DNA from: Clostridiaceae bacterium
GTDB lineage: Bacteria > Bacillota > Clostridia > Oscillospirales > Acutalibacteraceae
Assembly (NCBI GenBank): GCA_016280595.1
Contig: JAEEHB010000060.1
Coordinates: 1-64,000, forward strand
DNA length: 64,000 nucleotides
Direction: 5' to 3'
Shown here: positions 50,801 through 57,647 of the stretch, in pieces
Position numbering within the stretch: position 1 is the first letter of the stretch
Layout of the letters: every line of letters begins with the position of its first letter
Made by a program: the position numbers and the translations under genes
Notes under the pieces: generated by a model
What the model was told of the DNA's origin: nothing
Seen by the model: only the letters and a program-made list of their open reading frames with translations
Database searches by the model: none

Positions 50801-52537
50801 GAGGGTGCTCCCGATATTGATAATAACTGGCATACTCCTGCACTGACCTACACAGGCTGGGATTACGAACTTCCCGAAAAGATGCCTCTGTTTGCCGACA
50901 CCGACACCTTCGAGGTTGACGGCGTAACCTACACCGGCGTTAAGGTATCTCCCGTATCCCGTCCGAACGAGAAAGTAACGGTTTACTTCGAGCACATTGA
51001 CGGTGAAAAGGATTCCCTTGAGGATTATCCCGGCAGCCCGCTGAATGAGAGTGATATTCCCGCTTTCAGAGGCACAGATATCAAAGACGGCTATGATGTA
51101 GCATGGGATCAGACTCTCACCGTATTCCCCGATACTGAAACCACAATCAAGGCTGTTCAGACACCCAAGAAGGTCAATGTTACTATTGATACGGGCGACA
51201 GCTCAACAACCACTTCCACTCAGGTTGATTACAACGCTAAGATTGATAAGCCTTCAGATCCCACCAACCCGAATTACCCCGACTTTGAAGGCTGGTATCT
51301 GCCCGACGGCACACCGTTCGATTTCGATCAGCCCATCGATCAGATAGGTTCCTACACTGAAGATCTTACCATCACCGCGGTTTACAGCATAACCGATACT
51401 TACTATCAGGCTACCGGTGTTGACACCGCTACCGGTGAATTCACCTACACTGCAGATAAGACTTTCAAGAACTACAGCAACAAGACCGACGATGATTCCT
51501 ACACCGCTCCGACTGTTGATGATATTCTTAAGATGGAAGGCTTCACCGCTAAGTTCTGGAGTCTTGATAAGTCAACAGAAATTGTTCCCGACGGAAACTT
51601 CGCAGCAACCTCAAGAGAGTTCTACCCCGTTTACGAGATTAATAAGCACACTGTTACTTACGTAAACGAAGGTGCCGATTATAAGGTATTTACTGATGTT
51701 CCCTTCGCAGGCGATGTTCCCAGACCCGACGCCGATCCCACAAGCGCGGATCCCGAGCTTGTATTCGCAGGCTGGAAAGACGCAAAAGGCAATGCACCCG
51801 GCGACTATGCTTCAATGCCCGATGAGGATCTGACCTTCACCGCTCAGTATGTTGTTCCCGGTGCAGACTACACTATCACTTACTATGACCGCGAAGGCAA
51901 TGTATACAAGACCTTTGTTGTACATTCCGGCGATCCGATAACCGATGAATACATTCCCGATGATCCCACAAGATTCGGCTTCGTATTCAAGGGTTGGGAT
52001 CCTGAGATTCCCGATGTAATGCCCGAAGAGAATCTTGAGTTCAACGCCAAGTGGGAAATCGATCCCAAGTTCGTTGCTCTCGTAATCGGCGGCGTGGTTG
52101 TATCCGGCGCAGTTGTCGGCGGCGTTGCAGCAGCTAACACTGCTCTCATCACCGGCGCGGTTATCGCAGGCGGCGCTCTGGTAATCGGCGGTATCGTTCT
52201 TGCCGAGCACACCTACAAAGTAACCTACATCGTTGACGGTGAAGTTTACAGAACATTCTACATCGTAGAAGGCACCAAGATCATCGTTCCGAAGGATCCC
52301 ACTAAGGACGGCGCAACCTTCGAAGGCTGGACTCCCGAGATTCCCGAGAAGATGCCCGCAAATGATCTTACCTTCAGCGCAACCTGGTCCACCGACAAGG
52401 CCGATGACGGCGCAGCACCTGTTGACAGCCTGATTCCCGATACCGGTTCTGCAACAGCAGGTCTCGCGGCATTCGCAGTAATCTCCTCTGCAGCCGCAGC
52501 CGCATATGTCATCACCCGCAGAAAAAAGGAAGACTGA
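47810..52537 (+). CDS. Cell-wall-anchored InlB-repeat protein with cohesin-like N-terminal domain
   Basis: Signal peptide; AGPGDKVKVELRLATDFTVCDMGFIFKFDKDVFDY; ~12 InlB-like repeats; C-terminal LIPDTG + hydrophobic stretch + RRKKED. Start at MKTFKT with AGGAGG RBS. Confidence 0.82.
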   Translation: MKTFKTFAKKPLAVLLAVIMVVGSISVIAMAVDEPTGNAEFIANFKVYDEDSESYSIDDSANGIEYAGPGDKVKVELRLATDFTVCDMGFIFKFDKDVFDYAWSYNGWEDDFEDYFEEVDDGTYNVPDLNSNYNRSQSFMYEEATHFENIESTGVSASEFTNMGGIYFILMKKSQDRYRHQYGTFTPVEGQSVPTFSDHELICSTYLIVKQDVQLSDVGEFILVEPATKTLSKGGANTYLYNEMTLYDADRNEEWAAATYNFNLTGVSEALMFGGSIRAYTINGYGYYPGATQDDPRETERDFYAEYGATYAEAKEADPNNAIPDPTPVSDDYTFLGWSTELPTITDGSTAAPTDENGRPVYGGDYSKMLTEAQLNEIKYLGFDSEEVPVSKLYAVYTAADTSYTVNVKDPQGDDYADGSKSGIAGYIGEQIAITADALPDGVSLPEGTEIDAISPATLTLGADETANVITITTKVKTFTVTWKENADDTDSLKEITVDYGTDLTDTNNQDYADPDLKYLDKTSDNFGTYVSKWTDHPTSVTSNVVLTPAEYSPLPVKVIYDNKDRAGHVGKFDTNGENPLESSVNYGTAISAAFTDTLKAPEGYMFASNGAEYLEPDATDYTAVANLSSLPANVNKDNYEIVVDNDTLTVNIYPVFEIMDGNVVFNANGGKFDTSVSSDPDALSYDLNYGDTYTIPDADDFSQKKTDDNGASYYDFIGWNTDQNATEAISVSGTFKPETDDATETYYAVWKDNRITVTFVGKGGNTDVVKTFKRNLVDGKYTLTDDDMPAADAVQTDEGETWVWDIDNNELTSNTTIAGHSVYDVKYSWTDASGNAQNANDGPRPASDEFTALAAPEFDSTKYEFKGWYKDSIREGDPDYAPGAPITMPAEALNLVGQIVPQTFKITYKVSGAGYNSADTYAEENYAYNDDVTPYAEPAAIDGYTWSGWSDIPEKLPNYAVTVTGTFTPKQYSIVYVDPDGHLVKAITQDYDTPISEGAPDIDNNWHTPALTYTGWDYELPEKMPLFADTDTFEVDGVTYTGVKVSPVSRPNEKVTVYFEHIDGEKDSLEDYPGSPLNESDIPAFRGTDIKDGYDVAWDQTLTVFPDTETTIKAVQTPKKVNVTIDTGDSSTTTSTQVDYNAKIDKPSDPTNPNYPDFEGWYLPDGTPFDFDQPIDQIGSYTEDLTITAVYSITDTYYQATGVDTATGEFTYTADKTFKNYSNKTDDDSYTAPTVDDILKMEGFTAKFWSLDKSTEIVPDGNFAATSREFYPVYEINKHTVTYVNEGADYKVFTDVPFAGDVPRPDADPTSADPELVFAGWKDAKGNAPGDYASMPDEDLTFTAQYVVPGADYTITYYDREGNVYKTFVVHSGDPITDEYIPDDPTRFGFVFKGWDPEIPDVMPEENLEFNAKWEIDPKFVALVIGGVVVSGAVVGGVAAANTALITGAVIAGGALVIGGIVLAEHTYKVTYIVDGEVYRTFYIVEGTKIIVPKDPTKDGATFEGWTPEIPEKMPANDLTFSATWSTDKADDGAAPVDSLIPDTGSATAGLAAFAVISSAAAAAYVITRRKKED

Positions 52538-52570
52538 TTCCTTAACGGTCGACCGCAATAAATAAACTTA

Positions 52571-52606
52571 ATGCCCATCGCCGAAAGGCGGTGGGCATAG
52601 TTTATT
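52571..52606. terminator. terminator
   Basis: ATGCCCATCGCC-gaaa-GGCGGTGGGCAT, flanked by AATAAACTTA/TAGTTTATT. Confidence 0.8.
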
Positions 52607-52659
52607 GCAGCATATAAAAAAAGACTGCGGAGGATAAATCCGCAGCCCTTTTTGTTTTA

Positions 52660-54477
52660 TTATTTATCAAACTTTTCTTTCAGTTTTTCATAAACCTCGT
52701 CCGGAATTTCCGGGTTGCCTTTTGAATAACTCGGTATGCATCTGTATTCCGGGTTCTTCGGGTCTGTGCAGGTGGTATCGTTTCTCCATTTTTCTCTTTC
52801 GTCCGGATTTCTGAGGTTTGGGATGTCTTTCGGCACTCCGCCTTCGAGCACGGAGTAATAGGCAAACATACCGGGCAGAAACATATCCATCGCCTCATAC
52901 ACATCCACTATGTCGGTGTTTCTGTTGCCCTTGATGCGCTGAACGAAATTAAACATCACATACACATCGCTGCCGCCGTGACCTGCGCCCTGCGAAAAAT
53001 CGGAGAGGCTGTCCTTTGTTTCAATCTGCTCCGCTTCGCCGTCGTTTGCGCCTTCGGCGGAGTCGAGGTTAGCGTAGAGCGTGCCCGTGCCGCCCGCTTC
53101 GGCGTCCTCTCTCGCGCTTTCAAGCCTGCCCATTGAGCCGTAAACCGTGTACCATACCGAATTCTTGGAGGGACCTACGCCGTGCAGACTTTTGAGAATC
53201 GCTCCGTTTTCGAGCGTTACGAGTTCCGCGCCGAATGCTCCCGCCTTTGCGCCCATTCTGTACATACGGGCGTTGAAGGGAGCCTCAAAGCCTGTCACCT
53301 TAACGGGTCTGAGTCCCGTGATGTGAATCAGCGGGCCGAGCGAGTGCGTGCAGTAATAGAATGCGCTCATCGTGTTGCGCCAGTGCATCGGATCGCACAG
53401 GGTGTATCTGTGCCAGCCGTCTTCGCAGTTGTGCATATATTCGCCTTCGCCGTATTCAAAGGTGCCGAGTTTGCCCTGCCTGTAGAGTTTGCGCATCTTC
53501 TTGGGCGCGGGCATATAGCAGTAGTTTTCGGCATAGGCGTAAATCTTGCCCGTCTTCTCCGCGGTCTCAATAAGTTCAACCGCCTCTTTCATATTCTGAA
53601 CGGGCAGCACTTCCGAGATAACGTTTTTGCCCGCCTGCATCACCTTTACTGCAAAGGGCGCGTGCTCGTTAGCGTAATTCGCGAGGCACACGGCATCCAT
53701 ATCGTGCTTTATGAATTCGTCAAAGTCCGTGTACAGCGCGATGTTTTTATCCGCAAACTGCTCTTTTATATCATTGAGCCTGTCTTCGTTGAAATCGCAC
53801 ACCGCAACAAGTTCGGCATCGTCAAACTCCTTACAGTATTCCATAAACGTTTTGCCTCTCGCCGCGCCGAAAACACCGAATTTGATTTTCTGTGTCAGCC
53901 CTTTTCTGCGTATTACCTTATACGGCGAGCCGTCCTCGTAAACCATCTGCACTTCGTCTATGCCGTATTCCTCGAGCACGGCGTTCCAGCGGTTTTCCAT
54001 ATTCATATCATATTCAACCGGGAGAAAGCCTGCCGTGAGGTAGGATTTGACAGCGCCCTTGCGCCACTCATCGGTTGTAAGGGATATGTAGTCAACGCCT
54101 TCTGCCGCGAGTTTCTTTAAGGTGATTGCGCTGAGATACTTACTCAGTTTTCTGCCCCTGAAATCGGTGCGTATGCCCACCATGTGCATATCGCCCGCGT
54201 TTCTGTCAAGAAACTTGAAAGCGGTCACGGTGCCTATGTGTTCGCCGTTGTAATCAAGGAAGAACACATCTTTATACGGGTCGATATCGTCCCAAGAGGT
54301 AATGGCGTCGTCAAAGGCGGCGTCTGTCGCGTCATCGCCGACAAGCCCGTTTTTGCATATTTCAACCCAGGCGGCTTTATCCTCTTCGCCCTTGTAGTTT
54401 GAAATTGAATATCCGTCGGGAAGCGGCGGGTCGTCAATCGGAGTGCCGGGAAACCAATACATTTTAAGCTGAGCCAT
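52660..54477 (-). CDS. GNAT acetyltransferase - Gfo/Idh/MocA oxidoreductase fusion
   Basis: N-terminal GNAT-like (GTVTAFKFLDRNAGDMHMVGIRTDFRGRKLSKYLSAITLKKLAAEG); from ~210 aa IKFGVFGAARGKTFMEYCKEFDDAELVAVCDFNEDRL...VISEVLP typical Gfo/Idh/MocA. Confidence 0.88.
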   Translation of the reverse strand: MAQLKMYWFPGTPIDDPPLPDGYSISNYKGEEDKAAWVEICKNGLVGDDATDAAFDDAITSWDDIDPYKDVFFLDYNGEHIGTVTAFKFLDRNAGDMHMVGIRTDFRGRKLSKYLSAITLKKLAAEGVDYISLTTDEWRKGAVKSYLTAGFLPVEYDMNMENRWNAVLEEYGIDEVQMVYEDGSPYKVIRRKGLTQKIKFGVFGAARGKTFMEYCKEFDDAELVAVCDFNEDRLNDIKEQFADKNIALYTDFDEFIKHDMDAVCLANYANEHAPFAVKVMQAGKNVISEVLPVQNMKEAVELIETAEKTGKIYAYAENYCYMPAPKKMRKLYRQGKLGTFEYGEGEYMHNCEDGWHRYTLCDPMHWRNTMSAFYYCTHSLGPLIHITGLRPVKVTGFEAPFNARMYRMGAKAGAFGAELVTLENGAILKSLHGVGPSKNSVWYTVYGSMGRLESAREDAEAGGTGTLYANLDSAEGANDGEAEQIETKDSLSDFSQGAGHGGSDVYVMFNFVQRIKGNRNTDIVDVYEAMDMFLPGMFAYYSVLEGGVPKDIPNLRNPDEREKWRNDTTCTDPKNPEYRCIPSYSKGNPEIPDEVYEKLKEKFDK

Positions 54478-54570
54478 AAACACATCTCCTCTGTATGACA
54501 GATTACATTTTAATGTTATCACAACACCTCTGCGATTTCAATGATAAGCGTGAGAAAGGGCATAAAATTA

Positions 54571-54599
54571 TTGACAAAAATAAGCAAACAATCTATAAT
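54571..54599 (+). promoter_or_regulatory. tRNA promoter TTGACA-N17-TATAAT
   Basis: TTGACA 54571-54576; TATAAT 54594-54599. Confidence 0.9.
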
Positions 54600-54609
54600 G
54601 ATAGCCTAA

Positions 54610-54696
54610 GCCGGTGTGGCGGAATAGGCAGACGCAAGGGACTTAAAATCCCTCGGTGGCAACATCGTACCGGTTCGACCCCGGTCACCGGCACCA
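54610..54696 (+). tRNA. tRNA-Leu (UAA), CCA encoded
   Basis: GCCGGTG/CACCGGC acceptor, GGGACTTAAAATCCC anticodon arm, long variable arm, GGTTCGACCCC T-arm, ACCA end. Confidence 0.97.
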
Positions 54697-54698
54697 CC

Positions 54699-54730
54699 CG
54701 CCGCGGACAGTTAAGTCCGCGGCGCCTTTT
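54699..54730 (+). terminator. tRNA terminator
   Basis: CGCCGCGGAC-agttaa-GTCCGCGGCG-CCTTTT. Confidence 0.85.
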
Positions 54731-54808
54731 CATTTGCAAATAAATCTATTGAAACATACGCCTTGATGTGCTATACTTCTTATGAAGAAAAAACAGGAGG
54801 TCATTATT

Positions 54809-55330
54809 ATGGGTCTGTTTTCCAAAATACTCGGCGGCGGCGAAAACGCCGACAAAGCCGAGCAGATGGCAAAAGATTTGCTCAAAGGCATTATGAACGG
54901 CGCGGTTTCCGCCGAAAAGAAAGACGAGCAGCAGCCTCAGCAGAGCGCGCCCTCATCTTACGCCCCCACGCAGGGTAAGCCGAAGCAGGGCTTTTCGTGG
55001 GGCGACGTGAAACCCGACGAAGAAAACCAGTTTGATTATCCCGGCCCCTATTACGAATATTTCAAAAAGATTTACTCCGAGGAATTCCCCGGCTACGACC
55101 TTCGGTGCGAGGTTGTCAATGAAGGCGCAAGGGCGGCAATAGCCTTTATTTCCGATGACAGAACCGCTCTTATGGTAGAACTCGTTTCCGAAAACTCCAC
55201 CGCCGACAAACTCCGCAGAAGATGCAAGGCCAACGGCATCCCATATCTCCGTTTCTATCACAATCATCACGGCTGGTGGAACACCCGCGCTTATGTAGTT
55301 GAGCGCACCCGCAAGGCGCTGGGCGCCTGA
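54809..55330 (+). CDS. Hypothetical protein, C-terminal domain possibly nuclease-like
   Basis: ATG with AGGAGG RBS; low-complexity linker then ALMVELVSENSTADKLRRRCKANGIPYLRFYHN. Confidence 0.7.
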   Translation: MGLFSKILGGGENADKAEQMAKDLLKGIMNGAVSAEKKDEQQPQQSAPSSYAPTQGKPKQGFSWGDVKPDEENQFDYPGPYYEYFKKIYSEEFPGYDLRCEVVNEGARAAIAFISDDRTALMVELVSENSTADKLRRRCKANGIPYLRFYHNHHGWWNTRAYVVERTRKALGA

Positions 55331-55340
55331 TAATTTCACA

Positions 55341-55482
55341 TAAAACAGAAAGAGAATGCTTTGCGCCTGCGGCGGACCCGGCACGGACTTTTCAGAGTGC
55401 TTCGCAGGCAGTGTGCCCGTGTACGGTCCCGTACATTCAGGGTAATTAACCCTGGATTTAATTTCTTCTCTTTCTGTTTTTA
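55341..55482 (+). ncRNA. Candidate structured RNA associated with the reverse transcriptase gene
   Basis: Perfect 15-bp inverted repeat AAAACAGAAAGAGAA (55342-55356) / TTCTCTTTCTGTTTT (55466-55480) enclosing stems GCCTGCG/CGCAGGC (55365-55371/55403-55409), TGTACG-gtcc-CGTACA (55420-55435), CAGGGT-aatta-ACCCTG (55438-55454). Confidence 0.6.
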
Positions 55483-55507
55483 TTTTATCTGATAAAAGGT
55501 AAACGCC

Positions 55508-56716
55508 ATGTCAATGCTCGATTCCCTTTCCGAAAGAGAAATGTGGGAAAGGTTTTATTCTTACAAATCAACGCTTAAATCTTCGCCGTATTTTGCAGAT
55601 GAGCTGCGCGCTTTTATTGACGGCGTGGAGTACCTGCCCGTGTGTGAAACGATAAACGGCGGCGGGGAGTTTCCTCTGCCGCGCAAAATGATGATAAGCA
55701 AACTCAGCACGCAGAAAAAGAGGACCGTCTATGTTTATCCCGACAGGGAAAATATGGTGCTCAAAATGCTCACTTTTATGCTCCTGCGAAAGTACGACAG
55801 CCTGTTTGCCTCAAACCTCTATTCCTTCCGCCCGCACCGCAGCGCGAAGGATGCCGTGCGCTTTCTGAGGAAAGAAGTCGCGGGCAAAAACCTGTATTAC
55901 TACAAAGCGGATATTCACGATTATTTCAACAGCATTCCCGTGCCCGCTCTCTTGCCTGTGCTTAAAGACGTGACGCAGGATGACCCGAAACTTTATACCT
56001 TCCTCGAAAAACTGCTCACGGAGGAGCGCGTGCTTGACGGCGGCAAAGAAATCACCGAGCGCAAGGGAATAATGGCGGGCACGCCGCTCTCATCCTTCTA
56101 TGCCAATCTCTACCTCTGTGACCTCGATGCTCATTTTGAAAAGGCGGGCATCACATACGCCAGATACTCCGATGATATTATCGTTTTTGCCGCCGCGCCT
56201 GAGGAGAGCGAAGCAAACGCGCGGTTTATACGCTCTTTTCTTGCGGAAAAGGGGCTTGAAATCAACCCCGAAAAAGAGTATTCGGGTACTACGGACGACG
56301 GCTGGACTTTTCTCGGCTTTGAGATGCGCGGCGACACGGTGGATATTTCGCCCGTCACCTTAAAAAAACTCAAAAATAAAATGCGCCGCAAAAGGGATGC
56401 CCTTCACCGCTGGCAAAAGCGAAATGACGCGGGCGGCGAGAGCGCGGCAAAAGCGTTTATCAGAGTGTTCAACCGCAAACTCCTCGAGAGCCCCGAGGGT
56501 AATGAACTGAGCTGGAGTTACTGGTTTTTCTCAGTTATCAACACAGATAAAAGCCTTCGCGAAATCGACGCCTACGCGCAGGACTGCATCAGATATCTCG
56601 TGAGCGGCTCTCACCGCAAATCCCGCTTCAACGTGCGGTATGAGGATATGAAAAAACTCGGCTACAAAAACCTTGTGCACGAATACTACGCGTTTACGGA
56701 AGATAATAACGAATAA
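55508..56716 (+). CDS. Reverse transcriptase, stand-alone (402 aa)
   Basis: RT motifs: SFRPHRSAKDAVRFL, YYYKADIHDYFNSI, KGIMAGTPLSSFYANLYL, YARYSDDIIVF, GLEINPEKE, FLGFEM. Confidence 0.92.
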   Translation: MSMLDSLSEREMWERFYSYKSTLKSSPYFADELRAFIDGVEYLPVCETINGGGEFPLPRKMMISKLSTQKKRTVYVYPDRENMVLKMLTFMLLRKYDSLFASNLYSFRPHRSAKDAVRFLRKEVAGKNLYYYKADIHDYFNSIPVPALLPVLKDVTQDDPKLYTFLEKLLTEERVLDGGKEITERKGIMAGTPLSSFYANLYLCDLDAHFEKAGITYARYSDDIIVFAAAPEESEANARFIRSFLAEKGLEINPEKEYSGTTDDGWTFLGFEMRGDTVDISPVTLKKLKNKMRRKRDALHRWQKRNDAGGESAAKAFIRVFNRKLLESPEGNELSWSYWFFSVINTDKSLREIDAYAQDCIRYLVSGSHRKSRFNVRYEDMKKLGYKNLVHEYYAFTEDNNE

Positions 56717-56720
56717 AAAC

Positions 56721-56751
56721 AACTGCCGGTCTGTCAAGACCGGCAGTTTTA
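56721..56751. terminator. terminator after RT
   Basis: AACTGCCGGTCT-gtca-AGACCGGCAGTTTT. Confidence 0.9.
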
Positions 56752-56765
56752 TGTATTTACTGTAT

Positions 56766-57647
56766 TTATATCACATAATATTCCGCGAGGGTTTCCGTCA
56801 GAGCGCGGCACACTCCCGTGAACAGATGCTCTTCATAGGGCACTTTATCCATCAGCGTCACATTTGCGCCCGAGGTGCTTTCAACGGAGGGAAACACCTT
56901 GTGCCCTTCGCCGTTTGCCCTCACTTCGTCCGTTTCGGTTACGCCCGAGTTCGCTATCAGTTTATCCATAGCCCTGCTGAGTTCGGCAATCTCGGCGTCC
57001 GCTTCTTTCGCGAGGTAATTGAGCAGATACACTTTGTCCTCCGACGGCAGTTTGTAGATATAGTTCTGCGTTTTGCTGAGTTCCTCCTGCCAGCGTCTGA
57101 GTTTCGCCCTCTCTTCCGCTATGGTGAAGGTCCTGTTTTTGCCATCCGCGTCTTTGGTGTAGAGGCTGTTCACCTCGTTGAATATATCCATAAGGTCGAG
57201 CAGGTCATAACGGATTTCAAAGTATTCATCATAGAGCGAACTTATATTGCCGAGTTTTTCCGAGAGCGCGTATACCGAAGCGCCTATTCCGGACGGGAGA
57301 GAGCCCGCGCGGGAGGCTATATCTGAGGCTTTTGCGTTCCACTCTCTGATTTTGTCTATATCAAAATCCGTGAGCATTGCCGGGTAGCCGGAATTAATCT
57401 CCTCGCGCAGAGCACAGTAGTCTTTGAGGGCGAGAGCTTTTTCGCTGTCCTGCTTTTCGAGCAGGCTTGCGGCTGAGGCGAAGTTTCCGTTTTCCGCTTT
57501 TTTCTGAGCCGAGAGAAAAACGAGGCTGTCCTTCGCAAGGAAAAGAGCAATGCAGGAAATCAAAATGACGGCAGCGGCACAGACCGCAATCACAAGTTTC
57601 CTGCGGCCGCCGTCTTTTTTGTTTTGCACCGTCATTTCAGTGTTCAT
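56766..57647 (-). CDS. Hypothetical membrane-anchored coiled-coil protein
   Basis: N-terminal TM helix KLVIAVCAAAVILISCIALFL; helical extracellular part. Confidence 0.75.
   Translation of the reverse strand: MNTEMTVQNKKDGGRRKLVIAVCAAAVILISCIALFLAKDSLVFLSAQKKAENGNFASAASLLEKQDSEKALALKDYCALREEINSGYPAMLTDFDIDKIREWNAKASDIASRAGSLPSGIGASVYALSEKLGNISSLYDEYFEIRYDLLDLMDIFNEVNSLYTKDADGKNRTFTIAEERAKLRRWQEELSKTQNYIYKLPSEDKVYLLNYLAKEADAEIAELSRAMDKLIANSGVTETDEVRANGEGHKVFPSVESTSGANVTLMDKVPYEEHLFTGVCRALTETLAEYYVI

Noticed and set aside
40406-52537. Treating the InlB repeats as tandem DNA repeats
   Set aside because: Repeats are recognisable at protein level (xFxGWx) but divergent at nucleotide level; they are protein-domain repeats, not DNA satellites.
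53182-54120. 312-aa ORF antisense to the GNAT-oxidoreductase fusion (and similar long antisense ORFs such as 62765-63517, 59469-60038, 28860-29612, 33236-33823)
   Set aside because: Lie inside well-supported genes on the other strand, have no convincing RBS or domain, and look like shadow ORFs.
55341-56716. Classical retron call
   Set aside because: I do not see VTG or NAxxH motifs in the RT, and the msd template hairpin is not typical; kept only as retron/DRT-like organisation.
55508-56716. Group II intron maturase or diversity-generating retroelement
   Set aside because: No intron domain V/VI-like sequence or endonuclease domain noticed nearby; no template/variable repeat pair with adenine-specific differences noticed around the RT.
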